Origin: Gemmatimonadaceae bacterium
Lineage (GTDB): Bacteria; Gemmatimonadota; Gemmatimonadetes; Gemmatimonadales; Gemmatimonadaceae
Reading direction: 5' to 3'
NCBI GenBank assembly: GCA_035633115.1
Contig: DASQFN010000047.1
Location: 248,001-312,000 of the forward strand
Length of the DNA stretch: 64,000 bases
The position numbers were made by a program, and so were the translations under genes. This document shows, piece after piece, positions 43,248 through 53,292 of the stretch (positions are counted from its first letter, which is position 1; each line of letters opens with the position of its first letter). The notes beneath the pieces are model-generated. The model saw nothing but the letters and a program-made list of their open reading frames with translations. It had not been told where the DNA came from and did not search any database.

Positions 43248-45386
43248 ATGACCGCAGCACAGCCCATCTCAGAGTCAACCGTTGTCGGCGGCCGCTACAA
43301 GATCGAGCATGAGGTCGGTCGCGGCGGCATGGCCGTGGTCTATCGCGCGCACGACACGAGACACGACCGCCCGGTTGCGATCAAGGTCCTGCACCCCGAG
43401 GTCGCGGCCGCACTCGGCACGACGAGGTTCTTCCAGGAGATACGTCTCGCCGCGCGCCTGAATCACCCGCACATCATCACGCTGCACGACTCGGGCGAGA
43501 CGGACGGCACGCTTTACTACGTGATGCCCTTCATCGACGGGGACAATCTCAGGGCAAGACTCGACAAGCAGGGAAGGCTTCCCGCCGACGAGGCTGTGGA
43601 TCTCGCGCAGCAGATCGCGAGCGCCCTCGATTATGCGCACCGGCTCGGCGTCGTTCATCGCGACATAAAGCCGGAGAACGTGATGATCTACGAGGGTGAG
43701 GCGCTCGTCGCCGATTTTGGAATCGCGAAGGCGGTCAGCGTAGCCGGTGGGGCAAACCTCACCAATACCGGCTTCGCGATCGGAACGCCGGCCTACATGA
43801 GCCCCGAGCAGGCGGCGGGACAGACCGACCTCGATGGCCGCAGCGATGAATACAGCCTCGCATGCGTTTTGTACGAGATGCTCACCGGCGAGCCTCCGTT
43901 CACTGCGTCAACGCCCCAGGCGTTGATTGCGAAACGCTTTACCGATACGCCACGCCCGGTGAGCGCAATCGTTCCCGCAATTCCGGAATACGTTTCGGTC
44001 GCTGTTCGGCGAGCGTTGTCGCGCGACGCGAGCGATCGATTCCCGACCGCCGCCGATCTCTCCATTGCGCTCGAGCCGCAGCAAAAGAAAGTGGACGAGA
44101 AGCCGTCGATCGCGGTGCTTCCATTCAGCAACATGAGCACCGATCCTGAGAACGAGTTCTTCAGCGACGGAATTGCCGAGGAGATCATCAACGCGCTGAC
44201 CAAGGTGCAGGCTCTCGAAGTCGTCTCGAGAACGTCTGCGTTCGCGTTCAAGGGAAAGAATCTCGACATGCGTGAGATCGGTCGGCAGCTCGGCGTGAAG
44301 ACTCTTCTCGAAGGCAGCGTCCGGAAGGCGGGGAACAGGCTCCGCGTCACCGCTCAGGTCATCGACGTCGACACGGGCTATCATCTCTGGTCCGAGCGGT
44401 TCGACCGCGAGATGGCGGACGTGTTCGCTATTCAGGACGAGATCGCCGAGAACATCGTCAAAGCCTTGCGCGTCGTTCTCTCGAAGCGAGAGGAGTCTGC
44501 GATCAAGGCGGCGCGGACGAGCAATGTGCGCGCGTACGAGTATTACCTTCGCGGCCGTCATCTCTTTCATCAGTGGCGGCGGGAATCCTGGGACGGGGCC
44601 GACGACATGTTTCGTCGGGCGATTGCTCTCGATCCGGATTACGCCCTGGCGTACACGGGGCTCGCCGACTGCTCGGCGACCCGCTACATGTATTTCAGCG
44701 GCGGCGAGGAGGCACTGCAGCAGGCCGATGCGGCGAGCCGCCGCGCCGTCGACCTCGACCCCACCTTGGCCGAAGCCCACGCGGCGCGAGGCCTCGCGCT
44801 CTCGTGCCAGAAGCGTCTGGACGAAGCCGACCAGGAGCTCAAGCGCGCGATGGAGCTCGATCCGACTCTGTACGAGGCGCCCTACTATTACGGACGAATG
44901 CTTCAGATGCAGGGTCGCTTCGCTGAGGCTGCAGGCTACTTCGATCGCGCTGCCTCACTCCGCGAAGATGATTTTCAGGCTGCGGGACTGGCACACACTA
45001 TTTATCGCGATCTTGGTCGCACCGAGGACATGATAAGAGCCGCAAAGCGGTGTGTCGACGCGGCAAGGCGCGAGATTGCGGTCAGTCCCGGTGATTCACG
45101 AGCGTTGCAGCTCGGAGCGCTCGCGCTGCATGACCTCGGCGACACTAAGCTGTCGAAGGAATGGGCTGATCGCGCGATCGAAGTGGACCCGAATGAGGTC
45201 AGCACGCTGTACAACATTGCCTGCCTGTTCTCCATTAGCGGCGACCAGGATCGGGCGTTGGACCTGCTCGAGCGGGCGGTCGATCTCGGGTGGTCACGTG
45301 CGGAGTGGCTGAAGGCTGACCCCGATTTCACCGCGGTCCGCGGCCATCCGCGTTATCTGGCGCTTCTCGAGCGGCTCGGCGGCTGA
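43248..45386 (+). CDS. Ser/Thr protein kinase fused to TolB/FlgO-like and TPR regions
   Basis: 712 residues. An active-looking Hanks kinase at about 15-280 has GRGGMAVVYRA, VAIKVL (K46), HRD (137-139) with KPEN, DFG (156-158) and GTPAYMSPEQA. From about 285, SIAVLPFSNMSTDPENEFFSDGIAEE begins the TolB/FlgO-like nucleotide-cyclase-associated region, with LLEGSVRKAGNRLRVTAQ. TPR repeats follow from about 425 to the end (for example ALDPDYALAYTGLADCSA and DLDPTLAEAHAARGLALS). No membrane segment separates the kinase from the TPRs, so the protein is predicted to be soluble. A role in signalling is likely; substrates are unknown. Confidence 0.88.
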   Translation: MTAAQPISESTVVGGRYKIEHEVGRGGMAVVYRAHDTRHDRPVAIKVLHPEVAAALGTTRFFQEIRLAARLNHPHIITLHDSGETDGTLYYVMPFIDGDNLRARLDKQGRLPADEAVDLAQQIASALDYAHRLGVVHRDIKPENVMIYEGEALVADFGIAKAVSVAGGANLTNTGFAIGTPAYMSPEQAAGQTDLDGRSDEYSLACVLYEMLTGEPPFTASTPQALIAKRFTDTPRPVSAIVPAIPEYVSVAVRRALSRDASDRFPTAADLSIALEPQQKKVDEKPSIAVLPFSNMSTDPENEFFSDGIAEEIINALTKVQALEVVSRTSAFAFKGKNLDMREIGRQLGVKTLLEGSVRKAGNRLRVTAQVIDVDTGYHLWSERFDREMADVFAIQDEIAENIVKALRVVLSKREESAIKAARTSNVRAYEYYLRGRHLFHQWRRESWDGADDMFRRAIALDPDYALAYTGLADCSATRYMYFSGGEEALQQADAASRRAVDLDPTLAEAHAARGLALSCQKRLDEADQELKRAMELDPTLYEAPYYYGRMLQMQGRFAEAAGYFDRAASLREDDFQAAGLAHTIYRDLGRTEDMIRAAKRCVDAARREIAVSPGDSRALQLGALALHDLGDTKLSKEWADRAIEVDPNEVSTLYNIACLFSISGDQDRALDLLERAVDLGWSRAEWLKADPDFTAVRGHPRYLALLERLGG

Positions 45387-45406
45387 ACCGAAAACGCTCT
45401 TCATGT

Positions 45407-45490
45407 TAAGCCTTTACAGGGGCCCGTAAGTCGGCTAAATTTCAAGGCTTACGAGGATTCAAAGACACCAGCGCGCATAGGCGCGCGGAG
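45407..45490 (+). promoter_or_regulatory. Structured rpsO leader
   Basis: TAAGCCTT (45407-45414) and AAGGCTTA (45444-45451) form a perfect 8-bp stem. A second foldback, GCGCGC-ATAG-GCGCGC (45471-45486), lies directly before a GGAG Shine-Dalgarno (45487-45490), 12 bases from the rpsO ATG. Such hairpins near the start site are used for S15 autoregulation in several bacteria. The stems are visible; the regulation is inferred. Confidence 0.45.
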
Positions 45491-45502
45491 AGCACAGCAC
45501 CA

Positions 45503-45763
45503 ATGGCATTTCAGAAAACAGCTACCGTCGAAAAGTACCGTACACACGGCACCGACACCGGCTCGGCCCAGGTCCAGGTTGCGATTATCACCGAGAACAT
45601 CAACTACCTGACCGACCACTTCCGGGCTCACGCGAAAGACCATCACAGTCGTCGCGGATTGCTCAAGATGGTCGGAAGACGTCGCCGCCTGCTGGATTAC
45701 CTCAAGCGGACCGACCTCGAGAGCTATCGCAAGATCATCGCTGATCTTGGACTCCGTTACTAA
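45503..45763 (+). CDS. rpsO: 30S ribosomal protein S15
   Basis: 86 residues. It contains [25 protein letters not shown], then [23 protein letters not shown] and an end [13 protein letters not shown]15 binds 16S rRNA helices 20-22 early in 30S assembly. It is followed by a terminator-like hairpin and pnp, the classic rpsO-pnp pairing. Confidence 0.97.
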   Translation: MAFQKTATVEKYRTHGTDTGSAQVQVAIITENINYLTDHFRAHAKDHHSRRGLLKMVGRRRRLLDYLKRTDLESYRKIIADLGLRY

Positions 45764-45782
45764 GCTGATTGTCTGATTGTTC

Positions 45783-45816
45783 GCGCGCGGGAGCACGGTG
45801 CTTCCCGCGCGCTTTG
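45783..45816 (+). terminator. GC-rich hairpin between rpsO and pnp
   Basis: GCGCGCGGGAGCAC (45783-45796) pairs with GTGCTTCCCGCGCGC (45798-45812) with one bulge, and the tip opens into a short loop. TTTG follows. It resembles the rpsO attenuator/terminator found before pnp elsewhere. The T-run is short, so partial read-through is likely. Confidence 0.65.
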
Positions 45817-45843
45817 TGTTCTCTACAAAAATGAAGGAAAGAA

Positions 45844-48153
45844 ATGCAACGCATTGAACGCGACTTCGCGGGCAGGAAGCTCGTCATCGAGACGGGCCGC
45901 ATGGCAAAGCAGGCATCAGGCTCTGCAGTAGTTCAGTTTGGCGAGACGATGGTTCTCGCAGCAGTGACGGTCAGCGACACCGAAAGTCCGCTCCCGTTTT
46001 TCCCACTTCTCGTCGAGTACCGTGACAAGGCCTACGCCGCCGGCAAGATTCCCGGCGGATTCATCAAGCGTGAAGGCCGGCCGCACGACTCCGAGATCCT
46101 CAAGGCCAGAATCATCGATCGCTCCATCCGGCCGCTGTTCCCCGATGGATTCAAGAACGAGGTTCAGGTCTTCATCTATGTAATCTCCGCCGACCAGCAG
46201 AACGACGCTGACGTGATCGCGCTGCTCGCTGCGTCGTTTGCCATCAACACGTCGAAGATCCCGTTCATGGGGCCGATCGCCGGTGTTCGAGTCGGACGCG
46301 TACAGGAGAACTGGATCCTCAATCCGACGTTTCAGCAGCTCCCGTACAGCGACATGGACATTGTTGTCGCGGGCTCGAACGACTCGATCATGATGGTCGA
46401 GGGCGGAGCGATCGAGGTTCCCGAAGCGGACATCCTCGAGGCGATCAGCGTGGCACACGGCGGCATCAAGGACTTGATCGCGATTCAGGAGGAGATGCTA
46501 AACAAGGGTCGCGCTGCCAAGATGCCCTGGACAAAGGCATCGTCCTCCGACGAGCTGGAGACACGCGTCAAGGCGCTCGCCGAGGGTCCCATCAGCTCCG
46601 CGATCAATCAGCCTGAGAAGCACACCCGCATCCAGTCGGTCGAGCGAGCCAAGAAGGACGTTGCGAAGGAGCTCATCGATGAGTTCCCCGAGAACAGCAA
46701 GGACATCGCGGCTCTCGTGGAAGACATCGAGTACAACACGCTCCGCTCGCAGGTTCTCGACAGCGGAAGGCGCGTCGACGGACGTGGCCCCAGGGACGTG
46801 CGTGAAATCACGATTGACTCGCAGGTGCTGCCGCGCGCGCACGGGTCGGCGCTGTTCACCCGCGGACAGACGCAGGCGCTCGTCGCCGTCACCCTCGGTA
46901 CCGCGAACGATGTGCAGCGTCTCGACAGCATCGACGAGGCGGGCGAGTCGACGAAATCGTTCATGCTGCATTACAACTTCCCGCCTTTCTCGACAGGCGA
47001 AGTTCGGCCTATGCGCGGCACGAGCCGGCGTGAGATCGGACACGGAAATCTCGCCGAGCGGGCGCTGCAGAGCGTGCTGCCGCCCTTCGATGAATTTCCG
47101 TACACGATTCGGATCGTGTCCGACATTCTCGAGTCGAACGGATCATCGTCCATGGCATCCGTGTGCGGAGGGTCCCTGGCACTCTTCGACGCGGGAGTCC
47201 CGATTCGCGGTGCTGTTGCCGGCGTCGCGATGGGTCTCATCAAGGAAGGATCGAAGTACGCGATTCTCACTGACATTCTCGGTACCGAGGATCACCTTGG
47301 TGATATGGACTTCAAGGTCGCGGGCACCGAGACGGGTGTGACATCCATTCAGATGGACATCAAGATTCAGGGCCTCGCCCTCGGGATCATGGAAGAGGCG
47401 CTTGCCCAGGCCCGCGAAGGACGCCTTCACATTCTGAACGAGATGAAGAAAGCGCTGCCCGAGCCGCGCGCTGATCTCTCAGCTTTCGCGCCGCGGATCG
47501 TGACGCTCAGTATCAGCCCGGAGAAGATCGGTGAGCTGATCGGGCCCAAGGGAAAGACCATTCGAGGCATCCAGGAAGAGACCGGCGCCGAAATTACAGT
47601 GGACGATGCCGGCCTCGTGACGATTGCGGCAGTGGGCGGCGAAGCGATGGAGCGCGCACGGCAGATGATTCAGGCGCTTACAGCCGAGCCCGTCATCGGC
47701 GAGACCTACGAGGGCACGGTGAAGAGCACCACTGCATTTGGCGCATTCGTCGAGATCATGCCTGGCACCGAAGGTCTGGTCCACATCTCGGAGCTGAAGC
47801 ATGGACGCACCGAGAAGACCGAAGACGTGGTCAAGAAGGGCGATCGAGTGAAGGTGAAGCTTCTCGAGCGCGACGAGCGCGGGCGTCTCCGGCTTTCGAT
47901 GAAGGCCTTGCAGCCGAAGCCGGAAGGTGGCGCTTTCGGCGATGCCCCAGGCGATGTGTCGGGTGGCAGTACTGGAGGAGCCGGCGGGTCGCGGGCCGAA
48001 CGTGGCACCGAGGAAACTGCCACGGGCGGCGATGACAACTACGCGCCATCCGAGGGCGAGGCGACAGCTGCCGTCGGTCAACGTGAGGATCGTCCCCGGC
48101 GACCCCGCGGCGGCCGCTCTCCGCGAAGCGGCGGAGGTCGCGGGCGAGAGTGA
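45844..48153 (+). CDS. pnp: Polyribonucleotide nucleotidyltransferase (PNPase)
   Basis: 769 residues. Two RNase PH domains: the first has GGFIKREGRPHDSEIL and RSIRPLFPDGF; the second has SALFTRGQTQALVAVTLG and MDFKVAGTETGVTSIQMDIK. A helical linker separates them. A KH domain (IGELIGPKGKTIRGIQ) and an S1 domain (GTVKSTTAFGAFVEIMPGTEG) follow. A C-terminal tail of about 60 residues is low-complexity, Gly-, Glu- and Arg-rich. It degrades RNA 3' to 5' by phosphorolysis. Its end overlaps the protease gene (GTGA). Confidence 0.97.
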   Translation: MQRIERDFAGRKLVIETGRMAKQASGSAVVQFGETMVLAAVTVSDTESPLPFFPLLVEYRDKAYAAGKIPGGFIKREGRPHDSEILKARIIDRSIRPLFPDGFKNEVQVFIYVISADQQNDADVIALLAASFAINTSKIPFMGPIAGVRVGRVQENWILNPTFQQLPYSDMDIVVAGSNDSIMMVEGGAIEVPEADILEAISVAHGGIKDLIAIQEEMLNKGRAAKMPWTKASSSDELETRVKALAEGPISSAINQPEKHTRIQSVERAKKDVAKELIDEFPENSKDIAALVEDIEYNTLRSQVLDSGRRVDGRGPRDVREITIDSQVLPRAHGSALFTRGQTQALVAVTLGTANDVQRLDSIDEAGESTKSFMLHYNFPPFSTGEVRPMRGTSRREIGHGNLAERALQSVLPPFDEFPYTIRIVSDILESNGSSSMASVCGGSLALFDAGVPIRGAVAGVAMGLIKEGSKYAILTDILGTEDHLGDMDFKVAGTETGVTSIQMDIKIQGLALGIMEEALAQAREGRLHILNEMKKALPEPRADLSAFAPRIVTLSISPEKIGELIGPKGKTIRGIQEETGAEITVDDAGLVTIAAVGGEAMERARQMIQALTAEPVIGETYEGTVKSTTAFGAFVEIMPGTEGLVHISELKHGRTEKTEDVVKKGDRVKVKLLERDERGRLRLSMKALQPKPEGGAFGDAPGDVSGGSTGGAGGSRAERGTEETATGGDDNYAPSEGEATAAVGQREDRPRRPRGGRSPRSGGGRGRE

Positions 48154-49424
48154 CCGTTGTCGCGACGGACGATGTAACACTTCGCCGCACCGTTTTGCCG
48201 AACGGCTTGACCGTACTCTCGGAGCACATGCCGGGAGTACGGTCTGTTGCGTTGGGGGCCTGGGTACGTGCGGCGTCGCTCCACGAAACGCCCGCGACGA
48301 TGGGGCTCTCGCATCTGCTGGAGCACATGGTCTTCAAAGGTACGGAGCACCGGTCGGCGAAAGAGCTCGCGGTAGCGCTCGAATCAGTTGGTGGATCGCT
48401 CGACGCCTACACGTCGCGCGAGCACACCGCCTATCAGGCCCGCGTCCTCGATGAGCACGTCACGATCGCTGCAGACGTGCTTGCAGATCTCATCTTCCGT
48501 CCACTTCTACGCCAGTCGGACCTCGATCTCGAGCGCAAGGTAGTGCTGGAGGAGATCAGCACTGTCGAGGACACTCCCGACGATCTGGTCTTCGAGTTGC
48601 ACGGCGCCCAGCTGTGGGGCGAGCATCCCTACGGCTATCCGATACTGGGAACCCGCAAGACCGTTGGCTCGTTCACGACGAGCGACCTTCGCGCGCTTCA
48701 CAATCGTGCTTATCATCCCGACCAGGTGGTCGTTGCGGCCTCGGGCAATGTCGAGCATGACGAGCTGATCTCGATTCTCGACGCGACCGGATGGGCAAGT
48801 GTTCCAGCCGGTGGGCAGTCGCGACTGCGAGCCATCCCGGCGACGCCGGTTCTTCCGTCGATCAATCATTTCCGGCGCAAGGGCGCTCAGACGCACATCG
48901 TCTTCGGCTCCGCGACTGTGCCACACGGTGATCCGCGGCGGTATGCACTCGCGCTCGTCAGCACGCTGCTCGGCGGCGGCATGAGCTCGCGTCTCTTCCA
49001 GCGCGTGCGCGAAGAGCTCGGACTCGCATATGCCATTTACAGCTTCCAGTCGTTCCATCACGATGCGGGAGTTCATGGAGTCTACGTCGGTACGGCACCC
49101 GAGACCGCCGCACTCGCGATCGATGCAATTCGCGATGAGCTCAACCGTGTCGCGTCGGAAGGAATTCCCGAAGAGGAGCTCGTCGCTGGCAAAAACCAGC
49201 TAAAGGGTCAGATTACACTGTCGCTGGAAAGCGTCTCGTCGCGCATGTACCGGGCTGCCGGTGTCGAGCTATACGACGAGGAGTTCCGTTCGCTCGATGA
49301 AGTTCTCTCATTGATTGAATCGATTGATAACGAGAGTGTCCTCGCGGTTTGCCGTGATTTCTTTGCGCCGGAACGACAGACGGTGGTGAGCCTGGGTCCG
49401 GACGCCGCCCCGCAATCTGTCTGA
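48150..49424 (+). CDS. M16 family zinc peptidase (mitochondrial-processing-peptidase type)
   Basis: 424 residues from GTG 48150. The inverted zinc motif H55-x2-E58-H59 (HLLEHMVFKGTEHR) is present, with a downstream acidic ligand region VVLEEISTVEDTPDD. The second inactive-like half contains TLLGGGMSSRLFQRVREELGLAY, typical of M16B proteins such as the Bacillus pnp-linked YmxG/MlpA. It is predicted cytosolic, with no signal peptide. The pnp-M16 pairing is conserved in several phyla; the substrate is unknown. Confidence 0.92.
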   Translation: MTVVATDDVTLRRTVLPNGLTVLSEHMPGVRSVALGAWVRAASLHETPATMGLSHLLEHMVFKGTEHRSAKELAVALESVGGSLDAYTSREHTAYQARVLDEHVTIAADVLADLIFRPLLRQSDLDLERKVVLEEISTVEDTPDDLVFELHGAQLWGEHPYGYPILGTRKTVGSFTTSDLRALHNRAYHPDQVVVAASGNVEHDELISILDATGWASVPAGGQSRLRAIPATPVLPSINHFRRKGAQTHIVFGSATVPHGDPRRYALALVSTLLGGGMSSRLFQRVREELGLAYAIYSFQSFHHDAGVHGVYVGTAPETAALAIDAIRDELNRVASEGIPEEELVAGKNQLKGQITLSLESVSSRMYRAAGVELYDEEFRSLDEVLSLIESIDNESVLAVCRDFFAPERQTVVSLGPDAAPQSV

Positions 49425-49452
49425 CCACACAACGTCAACTCACCACCATCCA

Positions 49453-50568
49453 ATGAAGATCGGCGTTCCCAAGGAGATCAAGACAAACGAGAATCGCATC
49501 GCGCTCGTTCCCGCCGGGGCGGAAGCTCTAGTGGCCGCCGGCCACGACGTGTTGATCCAGCATGGTGCAGGCGAGGGCAGCGGCTTTCCGGACGAGCTTT
49601 ACACGAGCGTCGGAGCGCGCATTGCGCGCGACGGGCCCACCGTCTGGCGCGATTCGGACATGATAATGAAAGTGAAGGAGCCAATCCGCCGCGAATGGCC
49701 GCGAATGCGCGAAGGCCAGACGATCTTCACGTATTTCCATTTTGCCGCTGACGAGGCGCTGACTCGCGCGCACATGGACAGTGGCGCGACCTGCATTGCC
49801 TACGAGACGGTCGAGCTCTCAAACAGAGAGCTGCCGCTGCTCACTCCGATGTCCGAAGTTGCCGGGCGTATGGCCGTGCAGGAGGGCGCAAAGTATCTCG
49901 AGCGCCTCTACGGCGGGCGCGGCGTTCTGCTTGGCGGCGTGCCGGGGGTGGCTCCGGCAAAGGTCGTCATACTCGGCGGCGGTGTCGTGGGGATCAATGC
50001 AGCCAAGATGGCCGCCGGAATGGGGGCCAAGGTGACCGTTCTCGATCTCTCACTCGAGCGGCTCCGGTACCTGTCGGACGTGATGCCGGCGAACGTCACA
50101 CTCATCTATTCCAATCGTCATAACATACTAGAGCAGATCTCGACGGCGGATCTGGTTGTGGGCGCTGTTCTGATTCCCGGCGCTGTCGCACCGCGTCTTA
50201 TTCGTCGTGAGGATCTCAAGACGATGCAGCCGGGATCAGTGATAGTCGACGTCGCTATCGATCAGGGCGGATGCGTGGAGACCATACATGCCACGACCCA
50301 CGAGAACCCGACGTATGAAGTGGATGGCGTTATCCACTACGGAGTGGCGAACATGCCTGGCGGAGTACCTCGCACGTCGACTCTCGCGCTCACGAATGCA
50401 ACGTTTCCCTACGCGATGAAGCTGGCCAACCTCGGCTGGCAGGAGGCCCTTCGTGAAAGCGCACCACTGCGCAAGGGCCTGAACATCGTCGGCGGACAAG
50501 TGGTGTACCCGGCGGTTGCCGAGGCATTCGGTTTGCCTCTCGCAAGCGTCGATTCATATTTCACCTGA
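49453..50568 (+). CDS. ald: Alanine dehydrogenase
   Basis: 371 residues. It begins with [21 protein letters not shown]. Further motifs are [14 protein letters not shown]-binding [21 protein letters not shown], and [20 protein letters not shown]. It interconverts alanine and pyruvate with ammonia and NAD(H). The length matches the family. It lies upstream of the rod-shape genes, probably as an independent gene or the head of that cluster. Confidence 0.95.
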   Translation: MKIGVPKEIKTNENRIALVPAGAEALVAAGHDVLIQHGAGEGSGFPDELYTSVGARIARDGPTVWRDSDMIMKVKEPIRREWPRMREGQTIFTYFHFAADEALTRAHMDSGATCIAYETVELSNRELPLLTPMSEVAGRMAVQEGAKYLERLYGGRGVLLGGVPGVAPAKVVILGGGVVGINAAKMAAGMGAKVTVLDLSLERLRYLSDVMPANVTLIYSNRHNILEQISTADLVVGAVLIPGAVAPRLIRREDLKTMQPGSVIVDVAIDQGGCVETIHATTHENPTYEVDGVIHYGVANMPGGVPRTSTLALTNATFPYAMKLANLGWQEALRESAPLRKGLNIVGGQVVYPAVAEAFGLPLASVDSYFT

Positions 50569-50574
50569 GACTAA

Positions 50575-51612
50575 ATGCGCTGGCCCTTCTTCAAGGCGGG
50601 ATCGCTCTTCCCCGCGAACGCGATCGCCGTAGACCTCGGCACCGCCAACACCCTTATCTACGTGAAGGGCGAAGGCATCGTTCTCAACGAGCCGTCGGTT
50701 GTCGCGCTCGACCGCGAGACCAAGAAGATCAAGGGCGTTGGCCTCGAAGCCAAGCGCATGCTGGGCCGCACGCCGGAAGGAGTCATTGCCGTCCGGCCGA
50801 TGAAGGACGGCGTCATCGCGGACTTCGACGTCACCGAGAAGATGCTCCGATATTTTCTCGCGCTGATCATCGAGAATCACTTCTTCAAGGTGAAGCCTCG
50901 CGTGATCGTGTGCGTGCCCTCCGGAATTACCGAAGTGGAGAAGCGCGCGGTGCGTGACTCGGCTCTTGGTGCGGGCGCCAAAGAGGTATTCATGGTCGCC
51001 GAGCCCATGGCGGCTGCAATCGGCGTCGGACTCCCCGTGGAGACGCCAACCGGCAACATGGTTATCGACATCGGCGGGGGAACAACAGAAATTGCCGTCA
51101 TCGCGCTGTCGGGAATCGTCAGCGACACGTCGATTCGCACCGGCGGCGACGAAATCGACATGGCGATCCTTCAGTCGATGCGAAAGAACTACAACCTCCT
51201 GATCGGAGAGTCCACCGCGGAGCAGGTGAAGATCCAGATTGGCTCCGCGTATCCGGTTGGCGAGGAGCGGGAGATGGAAGTGAGGGGTAGAGACCTGGTG
51301 TCGGGAATTCCGAAGAGCGTCAGGATACATTCCGCTGAGATCCGCGATGCGGTGCAGGAGCCGATTCAGCAGATTGTCGGCGCAGTGAGGCGGGCGCTGG
51401 AGATCACGCCTCCCGAGCTCGCTGCGGATATTGTCGACCGGGGTATAGTGATGACGGGTGGCGGCGCGCTGATTCGAGGTCTGGATGTGCTCTTGCAACA
51501 GGAGACTGGCCTGCCGATTCACGTGGACGAGGATCCGCTGACTTGTGTCGTCCGGGGCACCGGTCGCATTCTCGACGACGAGGAAAAATACTGGTCTGTA
51601 CTAGCAACCTGA
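50575..51612 (+). CDS. mreB: Rod shape-determining protein MreB
   Basis: 345 residues, bacterial actin. Motifs: [73 protein letters not shown] and [15 protein letters not shown]. It forms membrane-attached filaments that direct the elongation machinery. It heads mreB-mreC-mreD-mrdA-rodA, 6 bases after ald. Confidence 0.97.
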   Translation: MRWPFFKAGSLFPANAIAVDLGTANTLIYVKGEGIVLNEPSVVALDRETKKIKGVGLEAKRMLGRTPEGVIAVRPMKDGVIADFDVTEKMLRYFLALIIENHFFKVKPRVIVCVPSGITEVEKRAVRDSALGAGAKEVFMVAEPMAAAIGVGLPVETPTGNMVIDIGGGTTEIAVIALSGIVSDTSIRTGGDEIDMAILQSMRKNYNLLIGESTAEQVKIQIGSAYPVGEEREMEVRGRDLVSGIPKSVRIHSAEIRDAVQEPIQQIVGAVRRALEITPPELAADIVDRGIVMTGGGALIRGLDVLLQQETGLPIHVDEDPLTCVVRGTGRILDDEEKYWSVLAT

Positions 51613-51619
51613 GGTTGCA

Positions 51620-52804
51620 GTGGCACGCGCAATACGAAGCAGCAGCAGTCGAATTGATCTGATAGTGCTCGGGACCTGCGCCCTGCTGGCTCTGGTAGCC
51701 CGCGGCCTTCCGCCGAACCTGCGAGATCCGGTGGCGACGTCGATGCGGCGCACATTTCTCGCGCCGCTCGTGATGCTGCAGGAGCGGGCCGAAGCAAGCC
51801 GACGCTCACTCCTGCTCGACAAGGAGCGCACGGCGATTCGCGACAGCGTCACTCTTCGCGCCATGCAGGTGAAGAGCCTCGAGGACGAAAACGAGCGCCT
51901 GCGCCAGCTGATCGGCCTTGGCTCTCGGCTCAGATGGGGATTCGTTCCCGCCGAGGCGATTCACGGTCGCGGAGTTCGCGACGTGACGACGATGACTCTT
52001 ACGGCCGGATCGCTGGCGGGGGTGCGGAGGCTAAGTCCGGTAGTATCGTCCGAGGGCGTGGTGGGGATGGTCACCGACGTCGATCCGACGATGAGCCAGG
52101 CGATGATCTGGACGCATCCCGATTTCCGGGTTAGCGCGATGTCGGAGGACGGCAGTGCCTTCGGCATAGTGCAGGCGCATCTGGCGAGTGCGACGAGCGG
52201 ATACCTTATGGAGCTGCGCGGCATTCCATTCCGCACAGCGCTCAAGCCGGGAACTCTCATCGTGAGCTCCGGCCTCGGCGGCGTCTGGCCGCGCGGCATT
52301 CCCATTGGCCGCGTAATCGAAGAAGTAAAAACTTCGGAGGGCTGGGCGCGAACGTATCTCATCAAGCCGGCGGTCTCGCCAGCCGACGTTGGCGCGATCA
52401 TGATCCTCCGCACAGAGCGGGCGACGAAGGAATTGGACAACGTCTGGAGCAGCGTCACGGCAGCAAACCAGGCAGCGATGCGGATTGTGCAAGCGGGCGA
52501 TTCGGCGGCGAAGAGCGCGGCACTCGCCGAGGCGGCCGCGCGTCGTGCCGCCCTCGACACGACGGTAAGAGACACAACGGCCGGCGGGCAGATTCCCGGC
52601 GGGCTTCCGCCGGAGCTGCGACCGGACACCCTCGGCACCGCGGGACCCGTCCTGAGCGATTCTGCCGCGCGGGCTGCCGCGGCGAGGCGGGCGGCTGCAG
52701 CCAGGCGAGCCGCGGCACGGCGCGACTCCGCACGGCGCGATTCGATCAGTCGCGACTCGTTACAGCGTGACTCGCTGGTGCGAAGTCCGACCAGGGGCAA
52801 CTGA
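51620..52804 (+). CDS. mreC: Rod shape-determining protein MreC with long low-complexity tail
   Basis: 394 residues from GTG 51620. One membrane segment (about 11-28, LIVLGTCALLALVARGLP), a coiled coil at about 50-95 (LEDENERLRQLIGLG), and the periplasmic beta-barrel pair at about 105-265 (VSSEGVVGMVTDVDPTMSQAM, GTLIVSSGLGGVWPRGIPIGRV). From about 275 an unusual tail follows: Ala- and Arg-rich, with repeated AARR blocks and then RDS repeats (RRDSARRDSISRDSLQRDS). MreC scaffolds PBP2 and RodA. The family ends near residue 280-300, so the tail is extra. Confidence 0.92.
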   Translation: MARAIRSSSSRIDLIVLGTCALLALVARGLPPNLRDPVATSMRRTFLAPLVMLQERAEASRRSLLLDKERTAIRDSVTLRAMQVKSLEDENERLRQLIGLGSRLRWGFVPAEAIHGRGVRDVTTMTLTAGSLAGVRRLSPVVSSEGVVGMVTDVDPTMSQAMIWTHPDFRVSAMSEDGSAFGIVQAHLASATSGYLMELRGIPFRTALKPGTLIVSSGLGGVWPRGIPIGRVIEEVKTSEGWARTYLIKPAVSPADVGAIMILRTERATKELDNVWSSVTAANQAAMRIVQAGDSAAKSAALAEAAARRAALDTTVRDTTAGGQIPGGLPPELRPDTLGTAGPVLSDSAARAAAARRAAAARRAAARRDSARRDSISRDSLQRDSLVRSPTRGN

Positions 52805-53292
52805 TGACCCTTGGCGGTACGCTGCGCGCCGTTGTAACGTTCGTAATACTGGTCCTGCTGCATTACACTCTCCGCCCGCTGCTCGGGTGGCGCGCTCCGA
52901 TGGACTTTCTGCTCCTCGCTTTGCTCCTCGCTTCGATTCGCGTTCGTCCGGCCGTCGCTGCACTGATCGGACTCTCGCTGGGGCTCGTCGCCGATTCGCT
53001 CACGCCCGAATCTCTGGGGGCCGGCGCAATTGCAATGACCGTCGTCGGGTACGTCGCGTCGTGGCTCAAGGCCGTGTTCTTCGCTGACAACCTCGCGCTC
53101 AACGCATTCTTCTTCTTTCTCGGAAAGTGGACGTTCGACCTCATCTACTTTGTCGTTGAGCAGCGGCTTGGCGGCATCGAGCTCGTGCAGCAGGTGCTCC
53201 TCTGGTCTCCGCTGTCCGCCGCGGCCACGGCAACTGCCGGTGTGCTGCTTCTCCTGATCATGCGGCCGATGCTCGAGCCGGCGCGGGCATGA
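52804..53292 (+). CDS. mreD: Rod shape-determining protein MreD
   Basis: 162 residues, hydrophobic, with about five membrane segments (for example FVILVLLHYTLRPLLG, FLLLALLLASIRV, LIGLSLGLVADSLTPESLG). The LGLVADSLTPESLGAGA-type motif is typical of MreD. The ATG overlaps the mreC stop and the end overlaps mrdA (ATGA). It is an integral membrane part of the elongasome. Confidence 0.9.
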   Translation: MTLGGTLRAVVTFVILVLLHYTLRPLLGWRAPMDFLLLALLLASIRVRPAVAALIGLSLGLVADSLTPESLGAGAIAMTVVGYVASWLKAVFFADNLALNAFFFFLGKWTFDLIYFVVEQRLGGIELVQQVLLWSPLSAAATATAGVLLLLIMRPMLEPARA

